Part shown: positions 7,828 through 16,862 of the stretch, in pieces | Position numbering within the stretch: position 1 is the first letter of the stretch | Layout of the letters: every line of letters starts with the position of its first letter | Assembly (NCBI GenBank): GCA_964596065.1 | Contig: CAZQSM010000007.1 | Location: forward strand, 1 to 50,021 | Reading direction: 5' to 3' | DNA from: SZUA-254 sp964596065 | Lineage (GTDB): Bacteria > Bacteroidota > Ignavibacteria > UBA10030 > SZUA-254 | DNA length: 50,021 nt | Program-made: the position numbers and the translations under genes | The notes under the pieces: model-generated | Told to the model about the DNA's origin: nothing | Seen by the model: the letters and a program-made list of their open reading frames with translations, nothing else | Databases searched by the model: none

Positions 7828-10239
7828 CATTTTCTCGATCGTGCTGATCTCGCGGAGGAGGTCCTTCTTCGTGAACCTCGACTTGCTCATGATCGTCGAG
7901 ATGAACCCCTGCATCTGTTCCCGCGTCTCGTCGTCCACGTCCATCGACGTGAGGATGATGATGGGGGTGTTCCGCGACGCGGTCTGCTGCTTGAGCTGGT
8001 AGGCGACGTTGAACCCCGAGATGTCCGGCATGATCAGGTCGAGGATGATCAGGTCGGGGGATTCGCTCGCGGCCAGCCTGACGCCGTCCTTCCCGTTCTC
8101 GGTCCGGAGGACCTCGTACCCCTCGGCCTCGAGGATCACCTGGATCAGCTCCGATGCCGTCCGGTCGTCGTCGATGATGAGGACCTTCGGCTGGGTCTTG
8201 TTCTTCGGGAGCCGGAGCGGGATCCTCTTCATGGCGCCGAGGAGCTCCTCCTTGTTGACCGGTTTCACGAAATACCCCACCGCGCCCATGCTGAACCCGA
8301 GCTTTTTCTCGTCGGTGATCGAGATGATGATGATCGGGATGTCCTTGCAGATCGGGTGGCGCTTGAGCTCCATCAGCACCTGCCAGCCGTCCTTGACGGG
8401 CATGATCATGTCGAGGGTGATGATGTTCGGCTTCAGCCGCTTCGCCTTCTCGAGCCCCTCCGCCCCGTCCTTCGCCGTCTCCGTCCGGTAGCCGGCCTCC
8501 TCGAGGTACATCTGGATCAGCTGGCTCGCCTGGGGGTTGTCCTCGATGATGAGCACCAGCGGACTCTCTCCGTTCCGGAGCGTCATCGGCTGCTCCTCCA
8601 CGACGCGCAGGAGCTGGTCGGCCGATTCGACGACACCGCCGGCCACGATCATCGGGATCCGGAAGCGGATCGTCGTCCCCTTGCCCCACTCGCTCTCCAC
8701 GGCGATCTGCCCCCCGTGGAGCTCGATCAGTTTCTTGGTGATGACGAGCCCCAGGCCGGTGCCCTCCTTCTGGCTTTTCCCGTTCCTCGCCTGCTGGAAG
8801 GCGTGGAACAGCCTCGGCATGTCCTCCGGCTTGATCCCCACCCCGTCGTCGATCACGCTGAATTCGATCTCGTTCACGAACCGCCGGATTTTGACCAGCA
8901 CGCGCCCGGTGTTGTGGCTGTACTTGATGGCGTTGGAGACGAGGTTGACCAGGATCTGCTTGAAGCGCGTCTGGTCCACCACGAGCTGGTCGATTTCCGG
9001 GGAGACGTCGAACTCGAGCGAGATCTTCTTCTCCTGGATCGCTGCCTGCATCACGCGGCTGACGTTCTCCACGAAGAACGAGACCGGGTGGGCCTCCACG
9101 TGGAGCTCCATCTTCCCCGCCTCGATCTTGGAGAGGTCGAGGATGTCGTTGATCAGCCCCTGGAGGTGTTTCCCGCTGTAATTGATGTTCTTCATGAAAT
9201 CCCTCACCTTTTCGCCGGGGAGGTTGTAGATGTCGGCGGTGAGGATCTCGGAGAACCCGACGATCGCGTTGAGCGGCGCCCTCAGCTCGTGGCTGAACGT
9301 GGCCAGAAACCGTTTGAGCGTCTCGTTCGCGTCGTCGGTCTTCTTCTTCTCGTTTTCCAGCTCGATGTTCTTGACGGTGATCTCGTCCATCAGCCGCTTG
9401 CGGCTCATCCCGATCGCCAGCTCGTTCGCGATGACGGAGAGGAGCTTCAGCTCCTCCTCCACGTACCGGTCGACCTTCGGGGAGAGGACCTCGAGGACCC
9501 CCTGGAGTTCGTTCTGGACCATCAGGGGGATCGAGATGAGCGTCCGCAGGCTCAGGTTCTCGGTCTCCGTGAGGAAGTACGCCGCGATCGAGCTGCGGGA
9601 GAGCTCGTCGCTCACGATCGTCTTCCTCGTGAGGGCGGTCTTCACGGCGATCGTCTGGGTCTTCTCGTGGACGATCTGGTGCTCGATCTCGGGATCCACC
9701 CGGACGTCGATCAGCGAGGGTGCCATCAGGTGGAGCATCGCCGACCGGGAATCGTACCGGTAGATGCACGCGAACTTGGGGGGGATCTCGAGGAAGAGCG
9801 CGATCCGTTCGCCGGCGTTGAGGCAGAGGTCGTCGAGATGGGGGGCCACGTTGATCACGTGCGACACCTCCATCAGCATTTCCTTCTGCCGCTCGGTGCG
9901 TTTCTGCGCGGTGATGTCCTGGAAGAAGACCGAAATTCCGCTCTCCGTCGGATAGATGCGGATGTCGTAGAATGCCTCGAACCGCTCGTCCCGGTACGAC
10001 GTCACGATGCTCTGGAACGTGCGCTGCTCCATCGCCGTTTTGTACTTCTCTCCGAGTTCCGCGTTCTTCGCGTTCGGAAAAATTTCAAACACACCACGGC
10101 CCAGGACTTCCTCCCGGGTCAGGCCGGTGCCTTCGCCCGCCGCCTTGTTCCAGTACGTGAACTTGTAATCACGGTCGAGGGCGAAGAAACCGCCGGTGAT
10201 CGATTCGAGGATTTCTTCATATTTCTGGATGGAGTCCAT
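7822..10239 (-). CDS. Hybrid sensor histidine kinase: PAS-GAF-HisKA-HATPase-REC-REC
   Basis: This is an 805-residue soluble hybrid kinase. A PAS domain (about 5-115) is followed by a GAF domain (about 125-285), a short coiled coil, and a dimerisation domain with the phosphorylated histidine in FSHELRAPLNA (H317). The ATPase domain has an N box (LVSNAIKYS), DDGVGI and GTGLGLVITKK. Two receiver domains follow, with phospho-acceptors D610 (TLDMIMP) and D734 (ILDLIMP). There is no transmembrane segment, so it senses a cytosolic signal. No separate output regulator is next to it, so the partner is encoded elsewhere. I chose the ATG at 10239 because AGAGG lies about seven bases upstream; the frame extends 48 bases further to a TTG that has no such support. 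Confidence 0.93.
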   Translation of the reverse strand: MDSIQKYEEILESITGGFFALDRDYKFTYWNKAAGEGTGLTREEVLGRGVFEIFPNAKNAELGEKYKTAMEQRTFQSIVTSYRDERFEAFYDIRIYPTESGISVFFQDITAQKRTERQKEMLMEVSHVINVAPHLDDLCLNAGERIALFLEIPPKFACIYRYDSRSAMLHLMAPSLIDVRVDPEIEHQIVHEKTQTIAVKTALTRKTIVSDELSRSSIAAYFLTETENLSLRTLISIPLMVQNELQGVLEVLSPKVDRYVEEELKLLSVIANELAIGMSRKRLMDEITVKNIELENEKKKTDDANETLKRFLATFSHELRAPLNAIVGFSEILTADIYNLPGEKVRDFMKNINYSGKHLQGLINDILDLSKIEAGKMELHVEAHPVSFFVENVSRVMQAAIQEKKISLEFDVSPEIDQLVVDQTRFKQILVNLVSNAIKYSHNTGRVLVKIRRFVNEIEFSVIDDGVGIKPEDMPRLFHAFQQARNGKSQKEGTGLGLVITKKLIELHGGQIAVESEWGKGTTIRFRIPMIVAGGVVESADQLLRVVEEQPMTLRNGESPLVLIIEDNPQASQLIQMYLEEAGYRTETAKDGAEGLEKAKRLKPNIITLDMIMPVKDGWQVLMELKRHPICKDIPIIIISITDEKKLGFSMGAVGYFVKPVNKEELLGAMKRIPLRLPKNKTQPKVLIIDDDRTASELIQVILEAEGYEVLRTENGKDGVRLAASESPDLIILDLIMPDISGFNVAYQLKQQTASRNTPIIILTSMDVDDETREQMQGFISTIMSKSRFTKKDLLREISTIEKMR

Positions 10240-10416
10240 GTATCGCCTCTGAGCTGTTGTATCGGGAAGAGCTGTGAACCCCTGCAATCCTTCAAAAAAC
10301 TGCCTTTTCCACGGAGCGGTTGAAGCTTAAATAAAATTGAAACAACATGCAAGTATAATCTTAAGAAGGACTTTAACTGATTGTATCAACCATTGAAAAT
10401 AAAGGAGTGAGCACAA

Positions 10417-10425
10417 TTATCAACA
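10417..10425 (+). promoter_or_regulatory. Near-consensus DnaA box
   Basis: TTATCAACA differs from the DnaA consensus TTATCCACA at one base and lies inside the AT-rich island, in direct repeat with the perfect box downstream. Confidence 0.4.
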
Positions 10426-10480
10426 AATTCCGAACCGTGAAAAATGCCTAAATTTCATCTTTTTAAAGGGATTGGGTGAG

Positions 10481-10489
10481 TTATCCACA
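10481..10489 (+). promoter_or_regulatory. Perfect DnaA box
   Basis: TTATCCACA matches the bacterial DnaA consensus exactly. I noticed no other perfect copy while reading the window, and chance copies should be rare at this GC content. Confidence 0.5.
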
Positions 10490-10550
10490 ACCCGGGGGAG
10501 AGTTGACTGATCGGGGTGGGGGCCCCCCGGATGCCGAAAATTATTTGAAT

Positions 10551-13500
10551 TCAGCCCAGGGAAACGGGGGGGAGGACGCCGCAGCTCCGGCCGTCGGCAT
10601 TCGGACAGCCCTGGCAGGGTTCCGGGGGAGGGGTAAAGACGCCGCGGCGGATCGTGGCGATCGAGTCGAGGAGCGATTGCTCGACGGCCCGAAAATCGTC
10701 TTCGTGAAACGTGAAGCGGACCGGAGCGGAGGGCAGTTTCAGGAAGGCGAGCGTCCCGCGGACGGTCGTCTGACCGGTGAGCCTGCCGATCAGGTAGGCG
10801 TAGATGGAGACCTGGGGCCGGTGCTCCTCCCCCTTGTGCTGCAGCACGGCCGGGCTCACCTGGTCGGTTTTGTAATCGACGAATTCCATCGAACCGTCTC
10901 CGCCGGCGAAGAGACGGTCGATCTTCCCAGTCACGACGGCGTCCCCGACGAGCGCCGATATCTGGTATTCGCACTTCGCACCGGGCCGTGAGAGGATCCG
11001 GCGTCCCTCGTCGGAACGAAGGAAGCCAGACACGTTTTCCAGGACCCGGGCTTCAATGACCGCGGCGGCGGGGTCGGAGCAGCGGGCCCGCACGAGCGGC
11101 CCGATCCGAGCCCCGATCTCCCCTTCCGGATCGCCGGGGGCGATGGCGCTCAGGAGTTCGTGCGTGATCTCCCCCTCGAGCCCGGCCTGGCCGGCGGCGA
11201 TGTCGGGCCCGTCCCGGTCGGCGGCGCCATCATCATCGCCCCGCGGCGCGACCGTACCGGAAGCGAGGCCCAGCACGTAGGAAAGATAATAGCGCACCGG
11301 GCATTCCAGGAATGTCTTGAGCCGTGTGGCGGAGTAGGTCTCGCCCCCCCTCGTATCGGCGAGCCGGGAGGTCAGGACCCTCACCGGCGACAGCGCGTCG
11401 CACCCCCCGGCCGCGGGAGGCCCGCCCGCGCCCGGGGCCACCGGCCGGATCACGCGCATCATGAGCGGAATCTCCCTCGTGGCCTGCGCCCCCTCCTTCA
11501 CGCCCGGGTCGAGGAAACTCAGCGGGACGGAGCCGAAGTCGAAGGCCGAGCCGACCTCCCTGATTCCGCGGGCCGCCAGGACGCTTTTCAGCCAGCCGAG
11601 GGGGGTATTCCCGGGGGTCTTCGGATTGTCTCCCCCCGAGAGCATCAGGACGTCGCGCGCCCTCGTGCAGGCCACGTAGAAGACCCGTTTTTCCTCGGCG
11701 ATTCCCCGCTCCTCCGCCAGCGCCTTCAGGAATGCGTGCAGCGGCGCCGGTCCCTCCTTCCCGTCCCGCTCACCGAGCGGGCTGAACCCGATCCCGAACC
11801 CTGGATGGATGAGCGGTTCCTGGTCCGAGCCGGAGCGCCTGTCGAGGAACGGGAGGACCACCAGGGGGAATTCGAGACCCTTCGCCGCGTGGACGGTCAT
11901 CACCCGGACAGCTTTCCCGCTCGGCGCCGTGGCGGCCTGGCCCTCCCGCACCTCCTCCTCGGCGCGGTGATCCAGGTAGACGCAGAAGTCGTAGAGCGTG
12001 GGGGGGGCGCCGGCGCCCCGGTCGCGGGCGAGGTCGAGGAGTTTGAGGAAATTTTCACGGTGCTGGGGCCCGTGGGAGAGGCCCGCCATCGCGCCGATCC
12101 ACCCCGTGTCCGCGGCGATCCTCCGCAGGAGGCGGGGAACAGGGATCCGGTCGGCCAGGGCGCGATGGGCCGCCAGCAGACCGGCCGCACGGCGAACGAG
12201 CGTCTCCGCCGCCCGGCCGGCGGCGGCTTGCGCGACGGCTGCGGCTCCGGTCAATTTTCCCCAGAGCGACTCCCCCTCCGCGACCGACAGGTTGTAGAGG
12301 TCCGCGTCCGAGAGGCCGAAGAACGGCGAGCGGAGGATCCCTGCGAGCGCGACATCGTCCTCGGGCGTGAGGAGGACGCGCAGGTAGTTGAGGAAATCGT
12401 AGATCTCCTGCGTCTGGAAGAAGCCCACTCCGCCCGCCAGCAGGTAGGGAACCCCCGCCTCCTCGAACGCCTTCTCGAGGGCCGGAAGGTTGGTCCGGTC
12501 CCTGAGCAGGACGGCGCACTGACCGAATGCATAGGTCCCCCCCGCCTCCACCTCGCGCAGCCGCCGCGCGATCAGGGAACATTCCGCGACGACCTGCCCC
12601 GCCAGGAACGGTCCGTCCGGTTCCGGGGGAGTGAGGAGCAGCTCGACGGCGCCCGACGCCGTGTCCCTGCGACCCACCACCATCCTGTTGTAATCCACCT
12701 CGTGGAGCGATCCCCCGCGCCGCATGAGGCCTGAAAAGAGGACGTTCACGAACGCGGCGATTTCGGGGAGCGGCCGGAAGCTCTCCTCCAGGACGAGCGA
12801 CCCGCCTCCCGCGTCCCCGGCCCCATCCCCCCCGCGGGCGACCGCCGCGGCGATGTCGCTCCGCGCGTCGTAGAACACCTCCACCTCGGCGTTCCGGAAT
12901 CCGTAAATCGACTGCTTCGGGTCGCCGACGATGAACAGGTTCCCCTGCCGGAAGTCCCCGAGCAGGCCCCTGATCAGGGAATACTGCAGGTCGTTGGTGT
13001 CCTGGAACTCGTCGACGAGGATGTACCGGTATTCGGCCCGGAGCCTGCCGCCGACGTCGTCCCGGGAGAGCAGCCCGAGCGTCCGGATCTGCAGGTCTTC
13101 AAAATCGAGCGCGCCGATTTCCTCCTTCTTCGCGTCGTATCGCTCCTCGGCCGAGCGGAACACCCTGTCGAGGGCGCCGGCGAGCCGCTCATACCGGGAG
13201 TCGCGCTCCGCGGCCCCCTCGGCCGCCATCGACCGGAGCACCCTGCCGTACCGCCGTTCAAAATCGGCGAGGTATCGTGCGGGCCCCTGCGGCAGCTCGT
13301 CGGGCGGCGTCGCGCCGAGGAACGACTTCCGGAACTCGCCCTTCAGGGTGAACATCTCGTCGCCTGCGCCGACGATCAGCGCCGCCTCCGACGCCGCGTC
13401 CGGCGCCGCCTCCGCCGCGTCGAGCAGCCCGAGAAGTGTCGCGGCGCCCTTCCCCGCCGCCGCGAGCGCGGTCTCGCGCGCCCGGCCCCGCCAGTCCGAT

Positions 13501-14180
13501 CCGGCGGCGAGCGCGCAGATCGCGGGAACGATCCGCCCGTTCCACCCTCCGGCGGCCGGGGGAGCGGATCCCGCCCGTTGGACACCCCCCGGTTCAGCCT
13601 CCCGCGCGTGGAGCCGGAAGAGCTGTTCCCTGCGCGAGAACATCCGCTGGAGAAACCGCTCGAGTTTCCGTGGGGGCACGGCCCTGAGCAGGTCGCGGAA
13701 CTCCCCGCCGGGTCCCGCCCCCCCCGGACGGCCCATGGCGTCGGCGAAGGTTTCGGCTATCGACTCGCCGATCAGCCGCGCGCGGTCCTGCCCTTCGATC
13801 ACGCTGAAGGACGCGTCGACGTCGGCCTCGGCCGGGTAGAGCCGGAGGACCCTCGCGCAAAACGAGTGGATGGTCCCGATCTGGGCCGACGAGAGGTGGG
13901 TCCGCACCGCCGCCAACCGGCGCCGCTGCTCCGCCCGGAGGCCCGGGTCGCGCTCCATCTCCAGGATCACGCCATGGATTTTTTTCCGGAGCTCCCCGGC
14001 GGCCTGTTCGGTGAAGGTGATGGCGACCACTCCGGAGAGCCTCGTGTCGGTGCGGAGGAAGATCTCCACGAAGCGCCTCGCCAGCACGGAGGTTTTCCCC
14101 GCTCCCGCGTTGGCGGTCACTGACAGGTGGGTGGAGAGGTCGAGCGTGCGCTCCTGCGAGGGGGTGAGGACGAGGGTCAT
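10551..14180 (-). CDS. UvrD/AddA-type helicase with Fe-S-type PD-(D/E)XK nuclease domain
   Basis: This 1209-residue protein combines a superfamily 1 helicase with a C-terminal nuclease, as in the RecB/AddA proteins that process double-strand breaks. Helicase motifs are TANAGAGKTS (Walker A, about 22-31), DEFQDT (390-395), GDPKQSIYGFR, TVHAAKGLEFPLVVLP and FYVACTRARD. The nuclease core is GKIDRLF (D1088) followed by EFVDYKTD (D1102, K1104). Four cysteines frame it: C960 in FLECPVRYY, then C1189, C1192 and C1200 near the end. This is the layout of the iron-sulfur staple of AddB-type nucleases. No addB or recC gene lies nearby. The ATG at 14180 begins the conserved TPSQ motif region; the open frame continues upstream, but that part overlaps the patatin gene. 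It follows the patatin gene by 28 bases. Confidence 0.9.
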   Translation of the reverse strand: MTLVLTPSQERTLDLSTHLSVTANAGAGKTSVLARRFVEIFLRTDTRLSGVVAITFTEQAAGELRKKIHGVILEMERDPGLRAEQRRRLAAVRTHLSSAQIGTIHSFCARVLRLYPAEADVDASFSVIEGQDRARLIGESIAETFADAMGRPGGAGPGGEFRDLLRAVPPRKLERFLQRMFSRREQLFRLHAREAEPGGVQRAGSAPPAAGGWNGRIVPAICALAAGSDWRGRARETALAAAGKGAATLLGLLDAAEAAPDAASEAALIVGAGDEMFTLKGEFRKSFLGATPPDELPQGPARYLADFERRYGRVLRSMAAEGAAERDSRYERLAGALDRVFRSAEERYDAKKEEIGALDFEDLQIRTLGLLSRDDVGGRLRAEYRYILVDEFQDTNDLQYSLIRGLLGDFRQGNLFIVGDPKQSIYGFRNAEVEVFYDARSDIAAAVARGGDGAGDAGGGSLVLEESFRPLPEIAAFVNVLFSGLMRRGGSLHEVDYNRMVVGRRDTASGAVELLLTPPEPDGPFLAGQVVAECSLIARRLREVEAGGTYAFGQCAVLLRDRTNLPALEKAFEEAGVPYLLAGGVGFFQTQEIYDFLNYLRVLLTPEDDVALAGILRSPFFGLSDADLYNLSVAEGESLWGKLTGAAAVAQAAAGRAAETLVRRAAGLLAAHRALADRIPVPRLLRRIAADTGWIGAMAGLSHGPQHRENFLKLLDLARDRGAGAPPTLYDFCVYLDHRAEEEVREGQAATAPSGKAVRVMTVHAAKGLEFPLVVLPFLDRRSGSDQEPLIHPGFGIGFSPLGERDGKEGPAPLHAFLKALAEERGIAEEKRVFYVACTRARDVLMLSGGDNPKTPGNTPLGWLKSVLAARGIREVGSAFDFGSVPLSFLDPGVKEGAQATREIPLMMRVIRPVAPGAGGPPAAGGCDALSPVRVLTSRLADTRGGETYSATRLKTFLECPVRYYLSYVLGLASGTVAPRGDDDGAADRDGPDIAAGQAGLEGEITHELLSAIAPGDPEGEIGARIGPLVRARCSDPAAAVIEARVLENVSGFLRSDEGRRILSRPGAKCEYQISALVGDAVVTGKIDRLFAGGDGSMEFVDYKTDQVSPAVLQHKGEEHRPQVSIYAYLIGRLTGQTTVRGTLAFLKLPSAPVRFTFHEDDFRAVEQSLLDSIATIRRGVFTPPPEPCQGCPNADGRSCGVLPPVSLG

Positions 14181-14208
14181 GCCGTCCGTCCGGCGTTCCC
14201 GGCGCCCA

Positions 14209-16731
14209 TCAGAATTCGGGGCCGATCGTGAAATAAAAGAGGAGGGGTCCGGAGCTGACCGGCGCGCCGGGCAGGTCGTGCCGGGCGAGGAAGCTCTTCC
14301 CGAGGCCCACCGACGTTTCGCCGACCGGCGTGTCGAGCGAAAGTTCAAGGCCGACCCCGTGCCGGAACCGCGAGAGCTTGATCTCCTCCGGGTCGCTCGA
14401 AATCATCCCCAGGTCGTAGCGGACGCGGAGGTAGGTGTCGAAAATCAGTCTGAACGGCAGCCACCAGCGGTACTCGAACCCGGCGACGAGCATCTGCCGC
14501 CCGCGGCCGTCGTTTTCGTGCACGCCGAAAAAGGAATTCATGCCGCCGAGCGAGAACTGCTCCGGGAGCGGGAGCGTCTGGTCGGCGAAGCCGAACGCGA
14601 TCCTCGGGTGGAGCGTGTGCCGCTCGAAGATCGTGGAGAACGATTCGTACGTCACCCCGACCTTGACGAACCCCACGTCGCTCCCGAACCGGCGGGAGGC
14701 CGTTTCATACGACAGGGCGAGGTAGACGCCCCCGGTCGGGAACAGGAACTTGTTCTTGGTGTCCGCGATCGACCGGAAGCGGAGGCTGACGAAGTCGTAC
14801 GCGTCGGGCGAGAACCCCGTCCCGGTGACCCCCGCGATCCTGTGCCGCTCCGACCGGAGCTCCGCGCTGACATCGCCGAAGCGTTCGAAGTGGCTCCCGA
14901 ACGACAGGCCCCAGCCGTTCTTGGTCTCACGGTAAGTACCGGTGTTGAGCCGCTCGAACCGCCCCGCGGGCGCGGCGGGATCGTCGGCGAAGACGTCCAC
15001 GTCCCTCGATTTCAGGTATCCCCGCAGTTCAAGCGTCAGGTAGCTGTTGAAGATCCGGTTGATGACGTACTCCCCCATCAGCATCCGGTAGCGCTCCCCG
15101 AACCGGCCCGTGACGCCCAGGTCCTCCCACGCGCCGCGGAAGTTCGCGTCGCGGATCGTCACGGCGCCGACGAAACCGTACGTTTCATCCGCCCGGAACC
15201 CGATCCGCGCGAGGTCGGAGCTTTTCTCCTTGACGCGGAGGATGATGACCGGCTCATCCCCCTCGTACCGCACGTCGAGGAGCACGTACTCGAACAACCC
15301 CGTGCTCTTGATGTTGACGAGGCCCCGCTCCGCCCGGTCGAGGGAGAAGATGTCCCCGACCTCCATCGGGAATTCGCGCCTGATGATGTAGTCCTTCGTG
15401 TGGACGTTCCCTTCGTACCGGATCCGGCCGATCCGTCCCTCGTCGATGGTCAGGGCGAGCGTCCCGGACAGCGAATCGTAGGCGCCCGGGAGGACGCGGG
15501 CCAGCGAGAACCCCCTCGCCCGGTAGAGCCGCAGTGTCCGCTCGATCCGGTCGTTCACGTCATCGGCCTCCGATCCTGCCGCAAGGGCGGCGGCGACGAC
15601 CGAATCGGGGACCATGGCGTTCCCCGAGAATGTGAGACGCGTCGCGCGCGGGAGGCCGGGATCGGTCACCTTCTCGCCGGCCGCGGCCGGCCGGCCGCCC
15701 GCCCGGAAACGGCCGGTGTCGGGCCCCGGCAGCCGCCTGGCGACGAGGGCGAGGATCCGGGGCATCATCGACTCCGCCGCGCGCTCGCCGGCGGCGATCA
15801 TCGTGTCGACTCCCGAGAAATCGGACACGATCCGCTCCCCGGTCTCCGGGGAGATGACGATGTCGGCGAGGGAGAGCTGGCGCGCGTTCTCCGACTGCAT
15901 CATGATGGTCATGATCTGGTCGGCCACCTCCCACGGGGCGCCGAGCTGCTCCCGGCCCCGCATCGAACCGGTCGCGTCCACGGCGATGACGACCTCGCAG
16001 CCGAGCGATCGCGCCACGTCGACGGGGATGTTGGAGACGAGCCCCCCGTCCACCAGGAAGAGGGAATCGCGTTCGAGCGGGGCGTAGAGCAGCGGGACGG
16101 TCACGCTCGCCCGCATCGCCTCGGCGAGCGAGCCGCCGGCGAGCACGACCCGCCTGCCGCTTACCAGGTCGGTGGCGACCGCCCGGAACGGTATTTTCAG
16201 CCGGTCGAACGAGGGGCCGGGGTGGTAAGGCGCGCGGAGCGTGAGCGTGGAAAAGAAATTGGAGAGGCGCTGCCCGCCGGAAATCGCCGAGGGGAGGATC
16301 GGCTCGAGGCCGTCGAAGCGGATTTCCAGGTACCCGAGCCGGTGGGCCTCACGCTGGTTGACGAAGAGGTCGGTCCGCTTCGTCTCCTCGGAGAAGGAGA
16401 GGAGTTCGGACCAGTTCGCGCCGAGGGCGACGCTTTCGATCTCCGCCGGTGTGTATCCCGAGGCGACGAGCCCCCCCACCACGCTGCCGAAACTCGCGCC
16501 CACGATCAGGTCCACCGGGACGCGGTGCCGCTCGAGGCTCCTGAGCACGCCGATCTGCGAGAGGCCCCGCCCGCCGCCGCCGCTCAGGACCAGGCCGACC
16601 TTCGGCCGGCGCACGCCCGCGGAATCACCGGGCGGCGCATCCTGCGCCGGCCGCGGGCCCGGCTTCGCCTCGGAATGCGCGCCGAGCAGGAGGAGGCATA
16701 ACCCGGTACGGATGAGGAATCGGTGCGGCAC
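14209..16731 (-). CDS. Patatin-like phospholipase with POTRA and outer-membrane barrel (type Vd-like)
   Basis: This 840-residue protein starts with a signal peptide and a patatin domain (about 43-330). The oxyanion loop SGGGGRGLSQIG, nucleophile motif GASFG (S80) and DGG (D228) give the Ser-Asp dyad of lipid acyl hydrolases. A POTRA-like region (about 365-480) and a C-terminal 16-stranded-barrel-like domain of the Omp85/surface-antigen family follow, ending in an aromatic residue (IGPEF). The layout matches PlpD-type autotransporters, in which the barrel anchors or exports its own lipase. It probably acts on phospholipid at the cell surface or outside the cell. The GTG at 16731 lies about 17 bases after the expected transcription start. 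Confidence 0.92.
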   Translation of the reverse strand: MPHRFLIRTGLCLLLLGAHSEAKPGPRPAQDAPPGDSAGVRRPKVGLVLSGGGGRGLSQIGVLRSLERHRVPVDLIVGASFGSVVGGLVASGYTPAEIESVALGANWSELLSFSEETKRTDLFVNQREAHRLGYLEIRFDGLEPILPSAISGGQRLSNFFSTLTLRAPYHPGPSFDRLKIPFRAVATDLVSGRRVVLAGGSLAEAMRASVTVPLLYAPLERDSLFLVDGGLVSNIPVDVARSLGCEVVIAVDATGSMRGREQLGAPWEVADQIMTIMMQSENARQLSLADIVISPETGERIVSDFSGVDTMIAAGERAAESMMPRILALVARRLPGPDTGRFRAGGRPAAAGEKVTDPGLPRATRLTFSGNAMVPDSVVAAALAAGSEADDVNDRIERTLRLYRARGFSLARVLPGAYDSLSGTLALTIDEGRIGRIRYEGNVHTKDYIIRREFPMEVGDIFSLDRAERGLVNIKSTGLFEYVLLDVRYEGDEPVIILRVKEKSSDLARIGFRADETYGFVGAVTIRDANFRGAWEDLGVTGRFGERYRMLMGEYVINRIFNSYLTLELRGYLKSRDVDVFADDPAAPAGRFERLNTGTYRETKNGWGLSFGSHFERFGDVSAELRSERHRIAGVTGTGFSPDAYDFVSLRFRSIADTKNKFLFPTGGVYLALSYETASRRFGSDVGFVKVGVTYESFSTIFERHTLHPRIAFGFADQTLPLPEQFSLGGMNSFFGVHENDGRGRQMLVAGFEYRWWLPFRLIFDTYLRVRYDLGMISSDPEEIKLSRFRHGVGLELSLDTPVGETSVGLGKSFLARHDLPGAPVSSGPLLFYFTIGPEF

Positions 16732-16754
16732 GCGGTATTGAAATGTGTGCCACC

Positions 16755-16783
16755 ATAGTAGAGAAAAGCGTCCGAAAAATCAA
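16755..16783 (-). promoter_or_regulatory. Candidate promoter of the patatin-helicase unit
   Basis: On the minus strand TTGATT and TACTAT are separated by 17 bases. The expected start of transcription is near 16748, just upstream of the GTG at 16731. The two genes downstream are 28 bases apart and likely share this promoter. Confidence 0.6.
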
Positions 16784-16788
16784 GGCAT

Positions 16789-16817
16789 TTGCTCGATACG
16801 GGCACGCTTCCTATATT
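16789..16817 (+). promoter_or_regulatory. Candidate promoter of the hydrolase-peptidase unit
   Basis: TTGCTC and TATATT are separated by 17 bases. This decides the start of the downstream gene: the in-frame ATG at 16743 lies upstream of the promoter and cannot be used from it, leaving the ATG at 16863. Confidence 0.6.
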
Positions 16818-16862
16818 CTTCAAACCCGTGCCAGACGCCAACGCCCACCCACGCCAGCCCAG

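Larger units (their letters stand above)
10240..10550. other. AT-rich intergenic island with DnaA boxes
   Basis: This 311-base gap lies between two minus-strand genes and holds no convincing gene. Bases 10321-10480 contain 50 G/C out of 160 (31%), far below the surrounding genes. A perfect DnaA box TTATCCACA lies at 10481-10489 and a one-mismatch TTATCAACA at 10417-10425, in the same orientation and 64 bases apart. The stretch must also hold the kinase promoter; a TATACT reads on the minus strand at 10352-10357, but I cannot pair it with a clear -35. A GC-rich stretch (10514-10530) next to the helicase stop could help terminate that transcript. It may be an origin-like site or a DnaA-controlled promoter. 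Confidence 0.5.

Noticed and set aside
8356..10323. A 655-codon plus-strand frame opposite the hybrid kinase
   Set aside because: Antisense shadow; the minus strand encodes unmistakable kinase and receiver motifs.
10337..10359. TTGAAA and TATAAT on the plus strand as a promoter
   Set aside because: They are only 11 bases apart and there is no plus-strand gene downstream.
13870..16701. A 943-codon open frame on the plus strand opposite the patatin gene
   Set aside because: It is composed of Arg/Pro/Glu-rich low-complexity sequence with no recognisable domain, and lies exactly opposite a gene with clear catalytic motifs. Long antisense frames are expected in GC-rich coding DNA.
16743..16862. 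ATG at 16743 as start of the alpha/beta hydrolase
   Set aside because: It lies upstream of the promoter at 16789-16817 and would put 40 polar residues before the membrane anchor.
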